Source: Clostridium chromiireducens (GTDB taxonomy: Bacteria; Bacillota; Clostridia; Clostridiales; Clostridiaceae). From it: a stretch of 64,000 bases of DNA. The notes under the pieces are model-generated. The model saw only the letters and a list, made by a program, of their open reading frames with translations. It was not told where the DNA came from and ran no database searches. Shown piece after piece: positions 51,114 through 60,064 of the stretch. The position numbers and the translations under genes were made by a program. Each line of letters begins with the position of its first letter. Within the stretch, counting starts at the first letter, position 1. The stretch is taken from positions 1 to 64,000 of the forward strand of contig NZ_MZGT01000011.1 of assembly GCF_002029255.1 (NCBI RefSeq), written 5' to 3'.

Positions 51114-52829
51114 ATGATTAGTCAAGAAATAAGAAAAATTGCACCAGAAATGGACCCACTCCGTAGGGGAATGGGATGGACAACCGAGGACCTGGCAAAG
51201 CCACAAATTATTGTAGAAAGCACATTTGGGGACAGTCATCCAGGGAGTGTTCATCTCTTGAAATTTGCTAACAAAGCTGTAGAAGGGATTACTCAGTCGG
51301 GAGGAAAAGGAGCAAGATATTTTGCAACAGATATTTGCGATGGAATGTCACAAGGACATGATGGAATAAATTATTCTTTGGCATCTAGGGATACATTAAC
51401 TTCATTAATAGAAATTCATGCCAATGCAACACCGTTTGATGGTGGAGTATTTATTTCAAGTTGTGATAAAGCAGTGCCTTCGCATCTTATGTCTATTGGA
51501 AGATTAAATATACCAGCTATTATAGTTACTGGAGGAGTAATGGAAGCAGGTCCAGATTTATTAACATTAGAGCAAATAGGTGCTTATAGTGCTATGTGTC
51601 AGCGTGGAGAAATTACTGAAGAAAAATTAACTTACTATAAAGAAAATGCTTGCCCGTCTTGCGGGGCTTGTTCATTCATGGGAACAGCAGCTACAATGCA
51701 GGTAATGGCAGAAGCGCTTGGATTAATGCTTCCAGGAAGTTCATTAATGCCCGCTACATGTGAAGATTTAGAGGATGTTGCATTGAAGGCTGGTAGACAA
51801 GCTGTAGAATTAGCTAAGATGAATCTTCGTCCAAAGGATATTGTTACAATTAAAGCCTTTGAAAACGCTATTCTTGTTCATGCGGCTATATCAGGATCTA
51901 CTAATTCACTTTTACATTTACCAGCTATAGCTCATGAATTTGGATTATATATTGATGAAGAGACTTTTGATAGAATACACAAAGATGCACATTATTTGTT
52001 AGATATACGCCCAGCTGGGAAATGGCCTGCTCAGTATTTCTATTATGCTGGAGGAGTACCGGCAATAATGGAGGAACTAAAACATTTACTTCACTTAGAT
52101 GTAATGACAGTAACAGGTAAAACTTTAGGTGAAAATTTAGAAGAACTAAAGAATAATGGATATTATGAAAAATGTAATAGTTATTTAGAAAAAGTTGGAT
52201 TAAAGAGAGAGGATGTCATTCGTCCGTTTAATAATCCAATAGGTACCAATGGATCAGTTTCAATATTAAAAGGAAATATTGCTCCAGAAGGTGCAGTTGT
52301 AAAACATTCTGCGGTTCCAAAAGAAATGCATGAAGCTGTATTAAAAGCAAAACCTTTTGATAGCGAAGAGGATGCAATTAATGCGGTTTTAAAGAAAATA
52401 ATTAGACCAGGAGATGCAGTTATTATAAGATATGAAGGTCCAAAAGGAAGTGGAATGCCAGAAATGTTCTATACAACAGAAGCGATTTCTTCTGATGAAG
52501 AGTTGGCTGCAAGTATAGCACTAATAACAGATGGTAGATTTTCAGGAGCGTCTAAGGGGCCGGCAATTGGACATGTTTCACCGGAAGCTGCAGTGGGTGG
52601 ACCAATAGCATTAATAGAAGAAGATGATTTGATTGAAATTAATATTTCCAAAAGAGTACTACAGATTATCGGAATAAAAGGTAAGAAGTGTAGCGAAGAA
52701 GAAGTAAAGAAAGCACTAGAAGAACGTAAAAATAATTGGAAGCCAAGAAGGCCTAAGTATGAGTCGGGCATCTTAAAGCTATTTTCAGAAAATGCAGTAT
52801 CACCAATGAAGGGTGGATATATGAAATAA
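51114..52829 (+). CDS. IlvD/Edd-family dehydratase (dihydroxy-acid or sugar-acid dehydratase)
   Basis: A 571-aa Fe-S dehydratase. Conserved regions are GARYFATDICDGMSQGHDGI, SSCDKAVPSHLMSIGRLNIP and CPSCGACSFMGTAATMQVMA with the Fe-S cysteines. C-terminal ALITDGRFSGASKGPAIGHV and SPEAAVGGPIALIEEDD are the Mg/substrate region. It is 2-keto-acid forming by family. Regulation by a GntR/FCD protein instead of a branched-chain amino-acid leader, and no ilv neighbours, argue for a sugar-acid or other hydroxy-acid substrate over valine synthesis. Substrate unproven. Confidence 0.88.
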   Translation: MISQEIRKIAPEMDPLRRGMGWTTEDLAKPQIIVESTFGDSHPGSVHLLKFANKAVEGITQSGGKGARYFATDICDGMSQGHDGINYSLASRDTLTSLIEIHANATPFDGGVFISSCDKAVPSHLMSIGRLNIPAIIVTGGVMEAGPDLLTLEQIGAYSAMCQRGEITEEKLTYYKENACPSCGACSFMGTAATMQVMAEALGLMLPGSSLMPATCEDLEDVALKAGRQAVELAKMNLRPKDIVTIKAFENAILVHAAISGSTNSLLHLPAIAHEFGLYIDEETFDRIHKDAHYLLDIRPAGKWPAQYFYYAGGVPAIMEELKHLLHLDVMTVTGKTLGENLEELKNNGYYEKCNSYLEKVGLKREDVIRPFNNPIGTNGSVSILKGNIAPEGAVVKHSAVPKEMHEAVLKAKPFDSEEDAINAVLKKIIRPGDAVIIRYEGPKGSGMPEMFYTTEAISSDEELAASIALITDGRFSGASKGPAIGHVSPEAAVGGPIALIEEDDLIEINISKRVLQIIGIKGKKCSEEEVKKALEERKNNWKPRRPKYESGILKLFSENAVSPMKGGYMK

Positions 52830-52846
52830 ATTAATATACATAAAGT

Positions 52847-52899
52847 AAGGTTTCTACCAATCTAAGATATAGATTATCTATCGTTAGGTAGAAACCTTA
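52847..52899. terminator. Bidirectional terminator between dehydratase and RpiR genes
   Basis: TAAGGTTTCTACC/GGTAGAAACCTTA (52846-52858, 52887-52899) form a 13-bp stem with a long AT-rich loop between two convergent genes. Confidence 0.75.
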
Positions 52900-52920
52900 T
52901 TTGTAATATATAAATAAAAT

Positions 52921-53787
52921 CTATTTTTGCTCCTCAACAGTATATTTTCTGCTCTGGATAGTTTTATTTTGTTTCATAAGATTTATATCGATATGTTTAC
53001 CGTTTGCAAGTATTCTTAGATATAGATAATCTATAATAGTTATTTGTGAAATATACGATGAAAGCTTTTCAATAACCGTTTTAGGATTAATAGGGTAAGT
53101 ATATATAAATTCATTAACCATTTTCGCAAAAGGAGAATTTGGATTACTTGATAAACCTATTATAGGAACATTATGATCTTTTAATATATCTACAAGTGCA
53201 ATAGTATCTCTATTCATACCAGAGTTGCAAAACACTAGTGCTAAATCATCAGAACTTAACTGTGATGTTAATTTTAACTGCATATGATAATCTGCATTGC
53301 ATATACAAAATAAACCGGTATCTATGAATTTATTATATGAATTTAAAGCTAATTCTCCAGATGAACCTAGACCTAAAAAAGCTATTTTCTTGGCTCCCAT
53401 CATAGTTTTAGCTATTCTATCTAATAAGGATGTATCTAGTTTATTAGAAGTTTCTTGAATATTATTCGCATATAAATCGGTCATATATTTGTATGCATTT
53501 GATGAAGCATCAATACTATTTTTTTTATTTTCGTTCAAATTGTTTGTAACTTCACCAGCCAATGATACTTTAAAGTACTGATAGCCAGAATAACCAAGCT
53601 TCTTTACAAATCTGAATACTGTGGCATCAGATACATTAAGCTCTGTCGCAAAATCTTCAATTGTATAATATAAGACCTTTGTTGGGTTTTTTAATATAAA
53701 ATCAGCTATAATTCGTTCTTTTGAGCTGAAACTATCATATCTATCGCTAATTTGTAATAAGCAACTATTTTTCAAGTAATTCAACAC
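52921..53787 (-). CDS. RpiR-family regulator with SIS domain
   Basis: About 285 aa. The N-terminal helix-turn-helix contains YYTIEDFATELNVSDATVFR and FVKKLGYSGYQYFKVSLAGE. The C-terminal SIS domain (about 110-250) has KIAFLGLGSSGELALNSYNK and VFCNSGMNRDTIALVDIL and binds phosphosugars. The start is uncertain: GTG (53787) and TTG (53784) sit too close to AAAGG, and the TTG nine bases further down gives better spacing. It is divergent from the beta-glucoside PTS operon, which it probably controls. Confidence 0.92.
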   Translation of the reverse strand: MLNYLKNSCLLQISDRYDSFSSKERIIADFILKNPTKVLYYTIEDFATELNVSDATVFRFVKKLGYSGYQYFKVSLAGEVTNNLNENKKNSIDASSNAYKYMTDLYANNIQETSNKLDTSLLDRIAKTMMGAKKIAFLGLGSSGELALNSYNKFIDTGLFCICNADYHMQLKLTSQLSSDDLALVFCNSGMNRDTIALVDILKDHNVPIIGLSSNPNSPFAKMVNEFIYTYPINPKTVIEKLSSYISQITIIDYLYLRILANGKHIDINLMKQNKTIQSRKYTVEEQK

Positions 53788-53877
53788 CTTTCAAGTAATT
53801 CCTAGATAGTTTTAGAATAAAGATTTTAGAATCTTTATTTTATTATAGCATAAAATACTAATTAGAAAAAAAGAAAA

Positions 53878-53925
53878 TGAAATAAAATTTCATGTATTGA
53901 AATTTTATTTCATATGTAGTATAAT
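53878..53925 (+). promoter_or_regulatory. PTS operon promoter with double RpiR operator
   Basis: TGAAATAAAATTTCA (53878-53892) and TGAAATTTTATTTCA (53898-53912) are perfect inverted copies separated by 5 nt. Each arm is itself nearly palindromic (TGAAAT-n3-ATTTCA). The right copy covers the -35 TTGAAA (53897-53902). With a 17-nt spacer, the -10 TATAAT is at 53920-53925. This fits an RpiR-type site that controls the PTS genes. Confidence 0.75.
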
Positions 53926-54016
53926 TTGAATCAAGATAATGAATAATAAATTTAGCGGCCGAAAATATTTGATGTCATTATTGTAAACATTTAAATAATA
54001 TTTTGGAGGTACAATT

Positions 54017-55342
54017 ATGAATGGATTTATAAATTTCCTAGAAGAAAAAGCAATGCCTGTTGCAGGTAAAATTGCAGCTCAAAGACACATTAGAGCTTTA
54101 CGTGATGGTTTAGCAATAACAATGCCTTTAATAATAATAGGATCTATATTTATGATTTTAGCAAACTTCCCTGTGACTGGCTATGCCGACTTTGTAAACG
54201 GTATATTCGGCGCTGGATTTACTACTAAACTTTTATATCCAGTAAGAGTAACCTTTGATATTGTTGCAGTACTTGCAGTTATTTCAATTTCATATCAATT
54301 AGCGAAAGATAAGGAAGTAGATGGCTTATCAGCCGGAGCGCTTTCGCTTGCAGCATTTTTAATGTTAACTCCAGTGCAAACTATTAATGTAGTATTAGAA
54401 AACGGGGATAAATTAAACTTGGGGAAAATTTTACCAACAGCTAATTTATCAGCAGGCGGATTAATAGTTGCTATACTTACAGCTATAATTGCCACAGAAA
54501 TATTTATATTTGTAGTTAAGAAAAATTGGGTATTAAAAATGCCTGAATCTGTTCCGCCAGCAGTTGCAAAATCTTTTACAGCAATAACACCAGGGCTTAT
54601 TATATTAGTTTCATTCTTCTTCATACGTTTAGGCTTTGAAAGTACATCTTATCAAACAGTATTTGCATTTGTAACTAAATTTGTTGGAGCACCATTAGCT
54701 TTAGTAGGATTATCTTTTGGTGGTATGGTATCAACCATTTCACTTTATAGTTTCTTCTGGACTTTAGGAATACATGGAACTCGTGTAGTTTTCGGAGTTA
54801 TGGATTCGATATTATTACCAGCAATGGATCAAAATCGATTAGCATTAGAAGCAGGGCATCAAGCTCCTAATATAGTAACATTACAATTTTATGATAATTT
54901 CGTTAACAGTTTAGGCGGATGTGGAGCAACTTTAGGACTAATTATATGTATAATATTGCTTGCAAAATCAAAACAAGCAAAATCGATAGGAAAATTGGCG
55001 CTTGCACCAGCAATATTTAATATCTCTGAACCAATAATATTTGGTATTCCAATTGTTATGAACCCAATAATGATGATTCCATTTATTTTAGCACCTTTAG
55101 CTGTAGGATCACTTACGTATATAGCGATGGCAACAGGATTAGTTAGTTATCCAGCAGGAATAGCAGTGCCTTGGACCGTACCATCATTTTTCTCTGGATT
55201 TTTAGCTACAAATGGAGATTGGAGAGCAATAATTCTTCAAGGAGTAAATATAATTGTTTCAGCTTTAATTTACTGGCCATTCTTAAAGGCTTGGGATCAT
55301 AAGATGGTTCAGCAAGAACAAGAAGATTCAAATGCAATCTAA
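54017..55342 (+). CDS. PTS cellobiose/lichenan-family EIIC
   Basis: A 441-aa membrane permease of the lactose/N,N-diacetylchitobiose/beta-glucoside PTS family. MNGFINFLEEKAMPVAGKIA and AQRHIRALRDGLAITMPLII at the N-terminus, then ISEPIIFGIPIVMNPIMMIP, are typical CelB/LicC motifs. About ten hydrophobic segments. It carries out uptake and phosphorylation of a beta-glucoside with EIIA and EIIB encoded nearby. GGAGG ribosome binding site. First gene of the operon divergent from RpiR. Confidence 0.94.
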   Translation: MNGFINFLEEKAMPVAGKIAAQRHIRALRDGLAITMPLIIIGSIFMILANFPVTGYADFVNGIFGAGFTTKLLYPVRVTFDIVAVLAVISISYQLAKDKEVDGLSAGALSLAAFLMLTPVQTINVVLENGDKLNLGKILPTANLSAGGLIVAILTAIIATEIFIFVVKKNWVLKMPESVPPAVAKSFTAITPGLIILVSFFFIRLGFESTSYQTVFAFVTKFVGAPLALVGLSFGGMVSTISLYSFFWTLGIHGTRVVFGVMDSILLPAMDQNRLALEAGHQAPNIVTLQFYDNFVNSLGGCGATLGLIICIILLAKSKQAKSIGKLALAPAIFNISEPIIFGIPIVMNPIMMIPFILAPLAVGSLTYIAMATGLVSYPAGIAVPWTVPSFFSGFLATNGDWRAIILQGVNIIVSALIYWPFLKAWDHKMVQQEQEDSNAI

Positions 55343-55386
55343 TTAATAATAAATATGTAGGTTTATGAAAGGAAGAGATTATTATA

Positions 55387-55725
55387 ATGGAGAATTTAGA
55401 ACAACAAGCATTTTCTTTAATAGTTCACAGTGGAGATGGAAGAAGTTATGCGTTTGAAGCTATCAGGGCATCAAAGGAGAAGGATTTCGAAAAAGCAGAG
55501 GAGTTATTAAAATTATCAAGTAAAGAGTTTGAACAAGCACATCATGTTCAAACAGAATTATTAACAATGGAGGCTGATGGTAATTCAAGTATACTTTCAT
55601 TATTATTAATTCATGCTCAAGATCATTTAATGACAGGTATAACTGTAAAACAATTAGCTGAAGAACTTATAGAAATACGAAGAGAAATAAATATGGATAA
55701 AGAAAAAAACAAGAATATTCAATAA
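55387..55725 (+). CDS. PTS lactose/cellobiose-family EIIA
   Basis: A 112-aa helical EIIA. The phosphorylation site is in LLLIHAQDHLMTG (His at about residue 78). The N-terminal FSLIVHSGDGRSYAFEAIRA is the family signature. It lies 45 nt after EIIC. It passes phosphate from HPr to EIIB. It is followed by a 12-bp hairpin before the glycosidase gene. Confidence 0.95.
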   Translation: MENLEQQAFSLIVHSGDGRSYAFEAIRASKEKDFEKAEELLKLSSKEFEQAHHVQTELLTMEADGNSSILSLLLIHAQDHLMTGITVKQLAEELIEIRREINMDKEKNKNIQ

Positions 55726-55732
55726 AAAATGA

Positions 55733-55762
55733 GATGTGTGAAATGGGCATATTTCACACATC
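55733..55762 (+). terminator. Intra-operon hairpin after EIIA
   Basis: GATGTGTGAAAT/ATTTCACACATC (55733-55744, 55751-55762) form a 12-bp perfect stem without a T-run. It may be an mRNA processing or stability element separating EIICA from the glycosidase and EIIB rather than a full terminator. Confidence 0.5.
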
Positions 55763-55915
55763 AAATTAAAAATAATTGATAAATATTTTCAAACTATAGT
55801 ATAACATAAAAAATAAATTAATTAAATATTTAGTATATTACTGGATAAGTTTATGGTGATTAAATTAACAAAATTAAAGTAATACTAAAATTTATAATAT
55901 ATTTGGAGGTAGGAC

Positions 55916-57364
55916 ATGGAGTTAAATAAAAGCACATTTAAACTACCGGAGAACTTTTTTGTTGGAGCATCATCATCTGCGTGGCAGACAGAGGGATGGA
56001 CAGATAAAAAGGATGGACAAGATTCATATATGGATTTGTGGTATAAATCTACACCACATCTTTGGCATAATGGTTATGGACCTACATTAGCAACGGATTT
56101 TTACAGAAGATATAAAGAAGATGCAAAACTTATGAGTGAAGTGGGTTTACAAAAATATAGAACATCAATTGATTGGTCTAGATTTATAAAAAACTATGAA
56201 ACTGCCGAAGTTGATGAAGAAGCCCTTGCGTATTATAACAACATGATAGATGAAGTTATTAAAAATGGTGTTGAGCCAATGATATGTCTTGAGCATTATG
56301 AGTTACCAGCAATATTGTTTGAAAAATACGGTGGATGGGGTTCTAAGCATGTAGTAGATTTATTTGTGAAATATGCTGAGAAAGCTTTTGAGGCATTTGG
56401 AAACAAAGTCAAGTATTGGTTTACTTTTAATGAACCTATAGTAGTTCAGACTAGAGTATATCTGGATGCTATAAGATGGCCATTTGAGCAAAATACAAGA
56501 ACTTGGATGCAATGGAACTATAATAAGATTCTTGCAACAGCAAAAGTAGTAGAAGCTTTTAAGTCAGGTAATATCGGAAAAGATATTGGAGGAAAAATTG
56601 GTGTTATTTTAAATCCAGAAGTAACTTATGCAAGATCCTCTGCACCTCATGATGTAAAAGCTGCTGAAATGTATGACCTTTTCTTTAATAAATTATATCT
56701 TGATCCAAGTGTAAAAGGAGAAATTCCACAAGAATTATTTGAAATTCTTAAGAAACATAATTGTTTATTTGATTATAGCGATGAGGAATTAGATATTATT
56801 AAGAATAACACAGTTGATTTATTAGGGTTAAACTTATATTTTCCGCATAGAGTAAAGGCTAGAACAAGTGGCTGGAATTCAGAAGCTCCATTTCATCCAT
56901 CCTATTATTATGAGATGTTTGAACTGCCAGGCAAAAAGATGAATCCACATAGAGGATGGGAGATATATCCTAAAATAATGTATGATATGGCAATGAGAAT
57001 CAAAAATGAATATGGAAACATTGAATGGTTCATTGCTGAAAATGGAATGGGAGTAGAAGGAGAAGAAAAATATAAAAATGAAGAAGGCGTAATACAAGAT
57101 GATTATAGAATAGAATTTATATCTGATCATTTAGTATGGTTGTTAAAAGCTGTTAAAGAAGGCTGTAATTGTACTGGATATATGTTGTGGGCGTTTACTG
57201 ATAATGTGTCGCCGCAAAATGCATTTAAAAATAGGTACGGTTTAGTTGAAATAAATCTAGATGATAATAGAAATAGAACTATTAAAAAATCGGGTCATTG
57301 GCTTAAAAAATTATCTACTGATAGATGTTTCGAAGCAAAAAATACAGAAATAGTTTATAAGTAA
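55916..57364 (+). CDS. GH1 6-phospho-beta-glucosidase
   Basis: A 482-aa cytoplasmic GH1 enzyme. The start region is FFVGASSSAWQTEGWTDKKD. The acid/base Glu is in WFTFNEPI (NEP), and the nucleophile Glu in EWFIAENGMG (ENG). The phosphate-recognition tail QNAFKNRYGLVEIN keeps the Lys and Arg-Tyr of 6-phospho-glucosidases, as expected with a PTS neighbour. It hydrolyses the phosphorylated disaccharide delivered by the EII complex. GGAGGT ribosome binding site. It lies between EIIA and EIIB genes, a slightly unusual order. Confidence 0.93.
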   Translation: MELNKSTFKLPENFFVGASSSAWQTEGWTDKKDGQDSYMDLWYKSTPHLWHNGYGPTLATDFYRRYKEDAKLMSEVGLQKYRTSIDWSRFIKNYETAEVDEEALAYYNNMIDEVIKNGVEPMICLEHYELPAILFEKYGGWGSKHVVDLFVKYAEKAFEAFGNKVKYWFTFNEPIVVQTRVYLDAIRWPFEQNTRTWMQWNYNKILATAKVVEAFKSGNIGKDIGGKIGVILNPEVTYARSSAPHDVKAAEMYDLFFNKLYLDPSVKGEIPQELFEILKKHNCLFDYSDEELDIIKNNTVDLLGLNLYFPHRVKARTSGWNSEAPFHPSYYYEMFELPGKKMNPHRGWEIYPKIMYDMAMRIKNEYGNIEWFIAENGMGVEGEEKYKNEEGVIQDDYRIEFISDHLVWLLKAVKEGCNCTGYMLWAFTDNVSPQNAFKNRYGLVEINLDDNRNRTIKKSGHWLKKLSTDRCFEAKNTEIVYK

Positions 57365-57429
57365 AAATATTTAACACAAGAATTTAAAGCAAAATATGTA
57401 AAAAAAAAATTTATTATGAGGTGATTTTA

Positions 57430-57741
57430 ATGAAAATTTTATTAGTGTGTTCAGCAGGAATGTCAACAAGTTTATTAGTTACAAAAATGGAGAAAGCAGC
57501 AAAGGAACAAGGAATAGAGGCAACTATATGGGCAGTGTCTACTGATGCAGCAGATTCTAATATGGCGAAGGCAGATGTAGTATTAATTGGGCCACAAATC
57601 CGTTTTCAACTTCCAGAAATGAAGAAAAAGGGTGAAAAGTATAGTATTCCAGTAGAAGCTATCCCATCTGTAGATTATGGTATGTGTAATGGACCAAAAG
57701 TTCTAAGCTTTGCAATTAATTTAATAAATGACAATAAGTAA
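57430..57741 (+). CDS. PTS lactose/cellobiose-family EIIB
   Basis: About 103 aa. The phosphocysteine is C7 in [27 protein letters not shown] and [12 protein letters not shown] are further family segments. ATG 57430 follows the GAGGTGA ribosome binding site, while the in-frame GTG at 57421 is part of that site. It is last in the PTS operon and ends with a strong terminator. Confidence 0.95.
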   Translation: MKILLVCSAGMSTSLLVTKMEKAAKEQGIEATIWAVSTDAADSNMAKADVVLIGPQIRFQLPEMKKKGEKYSIPVEAIPSVDYGMCNGPKVLSFAINLINDNK

Positions 57742-57767
57742 GCCTAAAGTTATAGCTTAAGGATACT

Positions 57768-57807
57768 AAAATAAACCGTGTCAAATAATTTTGGCACGGT
57801 TTATTTT
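57768..57807 (+). terminator. Rho-independent terminator after the PTS operon
   Basis: AAAATAAACCGTG/CACGGTTTATTTT (57768-57780, 57795-57807) form a 13-bp perfect stem. The following 200 nt hold nothing apparent. Confidence 0.88.
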
Positions 57808-58022
57808 AAGTGAATAAAATTATTTGATCCTCATATTTTTCTTGAAGTGCTAATTTATAGATTAATTTTGAAGTGTTGAAGGTATAAAGAGAAAAGTTAA
57901 TTGAATTATATACATGAAAGAGCACATAGATTAATAAAAATTATAGTAAATAGAATTCTGGAATGATATAATTTTGAAAAGGATCTATTTGTAGGATAAT
58001 TTATAATAGCTTGGAGGGTGTT

Positions 58023-58214
58023 ATGGAAAAAAAGCTTTACTTATCATCAACAGATAAAAAGTTAGCAGGTGTATGCGGTGGATTTGCTGAATACTTCGGA
58101 CTTGATTCAACTCTGGTTAGGCTTGGTTACTTGGCCATGGTTCTTTTAGCAGGAACTGGAATACTTTTGTATATAATTTGCGCATTAGTCATGCCTAATA
58201 AACCAGTAGAGTAG
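58023..58214 (+). CDS. PspC-domain membrane protein
   Basis: A 63-aa protein consisting of one PspC domain: LYLSSTDKKLAGVCGGFAEY, FGLDSTLVRLGYLAMVLLAG and TGILLYIICALVMP. One or two membrane segments. It is probably part of an envelope-stress response. The start is ATG 58023, after GGAGGGTG. The upstream TTG at 58011 is not used. Confidence 0.93.
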   Translation: MEKKLYLSSTDKKLAGVCGGFAEYFGLDSTLVRLGYLAMVLLAGTGILLYIICALVMPNKPVE

Positions 58215-58349
58215 TAAATATATAAATTCGAAAATGTACTTAAATTATATTTTTAATCCAACGTTATACAGATAGAAAACTTAAGTAATAAAAAAATAAT
58301 ATAATAAACATATTGAATATAGATTATGGTAAACAATTAGGAGGAATCC

Positions 58350-58661
58350 ATGGAGAAAATAAATAATTTAATAAACCAAGGTCAGCTACATATAACAACA
58401 AATACACTAGTTTTATTAGTGATAGCTATTGTTGCCATATATATACTACTAAAGGCAATTGGGAACTTAATAAAAATAGTAGCGATGATAGGAGTATGCT
58501 GGTTCGTGTTAATGTCTCTTCAAAGTACAAATCTTGTAAATATACCAGTTATAAAAGAGACATATACAACAATAGAAAAAATGATTCCATCAAAAGAATT
58601 ATGGACGGAGGCTTTGGATAAAGCCGATAAAATCAATAAAGTTGTTAATGACCTAAAGTAG
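58350..58661 (+). CDS. Small membrane protein of unknown function
   Basis: A 103-aa protein with two adjacent hydrophobic stretches at about 19-40 (TLVLLVIAIVAIYILLKAIG) and 42-58, then a polar, helical C-terminus. AGGAGG precedes the ATG. It follows the PspC gene and could be part of the same stress-response unit. No known family recognised. Confidence 0.75.
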   Translation: MEKINNLINQGQLHITTNTLVLLVIAIVAIYILLKAIGNLIKIVAMIGVCWFVLMSLQSTNLVNIPVIKETYTTIEKMIPSKELWTEALDKADKINKVVNDLK

Positions 58662-58754
58662 AATTTATTGTGAGCTTATTAATAAAAGTTAGAAAAAGAT
58701 ATACATAAATTATAGTTATAAAACAGAGAATAATCATAAAATATATTTGATAAA

Positions 58755-58784
58755 AAAACGGGCAGAATAATTTGCGCCCGTTTT
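58755..58784 (+). terminator. Rho-independent terminator directly before the glycerol-1-phosphate dehydrogenase gene
   Basis: AAAACGGGC/GCCCGTTTT (58755-58763, 58776-58784) form a 9-bp stem. It ends only 24 nt before the next ATG and abuts the AAGGAG ribosome binding site, so it could also act as an attenuator for that gene. Confidence 0.8.
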
Positions 58785-58808
58785 ATTATATATAAGGAGT
58801 GAAAAAAC

Positions 58809-59870
58809 ATGAAGACTTCGATTCATAGAATTGCTATTCCATCAATCTTAGAAGTAGGAAAAGGGAATATCAATAATGTAGGAAACTTGATTAAAAAGGG
58901 AATGTTTCAAAATGTATCATTATATTTTGGAGAAGGTATAGAAGAATTGTTTGGAGCGTCTATTCAAAATTCTTTAAAGGAAGCTAATATTGAAGTATCC
59001 AATATAGAAACTATCTCAGATATAAATTTTGAAGAGGTAAGTGTAAAAGCCTTTGAAATATCAAATGAGGTAGAAGCTCTAATTGGTATCGGAGGCGGAA
59101 AGGCCATTGATGCAGTAAAGTATATGAGCTTTTTAAAAAAGCTGCCGTTTATCAGTATTCCAACTTCTACTTCAAATGATGGATTTTCAAGCGCAGGCGC
59201 ATCACTTTTAGTTGCCGGAAGGCGCATGTCTCTTCCGGCTAAAACACCTTATGGAATAATTATAGATATTGATGTAATTAAGGGAGCACCAGAAAAATTT
59301 ATTTATTCAGGGATTGGAGATTTAGTTTCAAATATAACGGCATTGTACGATTGGAAGTTTGAAGAAGAGAATGGTAAAGTGATTATTGATGATTTTGCAA
59401 CTATGATTTCTAAAAAGGCAGTAAATAGCTTCGTACGAACTGAATTTAAAACTATTAAAGATGATTTGTTTTTAAAAGAACTTGTGGATTCACTAACATT
59501 AAATGGTATATCAATGGAGATAGCAGGAAACAGTTCTCCGGCTTCGGGATCTGAACATTTAATATCTCATGCTTTAGATAAATTTTTGGAAGTGCCTCAG
59601 CTCCATGGTATACAGGTAGGAATAGCAACTTATATTATGGCTAAGGTACAAAATCATAGATTTGAAAGGATAACAAAAGTACTAAAGGAAACAGGATTTT
59701 TTGATTATGCTAAAACATTAAATATGAGAAAAGATGATTTTAAGAGAGCTATAGATATTGCCTCTTCAATGAAACCGAATAGATATACGTATATACACAT
59801 TGAAGAAAATAGAATACTTGCTAAGAAAATTGTTGATACAGATGAAATATTAGATTATGTATTAGTATAG
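58809..59870 (+). CDS. egsA: Glycerol-1-phosphate dehydrogenase (EgsA/AraM-like)
   Basis: A 353-aa Fe/Zn-dependent dehydrogenase of the G1PDH group. The nucleotide motif is ALIGIGGGKAIDAVKYMSFL. ISIPTSTSNDGFSSAGASLL, ASGSEHLISHALDKFL and PQLHGIQVGIATYIM carry the metal ligands (an Asp in SGIGDLVSN, and two histidines). It makes sn-glycerol-1-phosphate, the archaeal-type stereoisomer. In Bacillus, AraM provides it for heptaprenylglyceryl phosphate. Its lipid partner is not in the window. GGAG ribosome binding site. Confidence 0.9.
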   Translation: MKTSIHRIAIPSILEVGKGNINNVGNLIKKGMFQNVSLYFGEGIEELFGASIQNSLKEANIEVSNIETISDINFEEVSVKAFEISNEVEALIGIGGGKAIDAVKYMSFLKKLPFISIPTSTSNDGFSSAGASLLVAGRRMSLPAKTPYGIIIDIDVIKGAPEKFIYSGIGDLVSNITALYDWKFEEENGKVIIDDFATMISKKAVNSFVRTEFKTIKDDLFLKELVDSLTLNGISMEIAGNSSPASGSEHLISHALDKFLEVPQLHGIQVGIATYIMAKVQNHRFERITKVLKETGFFDYAKTLNMRKDDFKRAIDIASSMKPNRYTYIHIEENRILAKKIVDTDEILDYVLV

Positions 59871-59970
59871 ATAATTTACTTAAGTAAATTATGTTTTTAC
59901 TGTGAAAACAACAGGCGAGCGAATTGTTTATTTAATAAAATCAGGTATTAATTTTAGTTAATGATGATAA

Positions 59971-60000
59971 TTGTATTTATATGAATAAAAATGGTATAAT
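59971..60000 (+). promoter_or_regulatory. Promoter of the Sia-like operon
   Basis: TTGTAT (59971-59976), an 18-nt spacer and TATAAT (59995-60000) precede the siaB-like gene by about 65 nt. Confidence 0.55.
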
Positions 60001-60064
60001 TAACCGTAATTTAGTTGTAAAAGTTTATGTGAATACATATTAATATATAGGAGGAGTGAATAGG

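Noticed and set aside
50908..51117. 69-codon frame upstream of the dehydratase
   Set aside because: It covers two operators and the promoter, and lacks a ribosome binding site.
53978..53996. cre site for CcpA before the PTS operon
   Set aside because: TGTAAACATTTAAA fits the cre consensus too poorly, and the central CG is missing.
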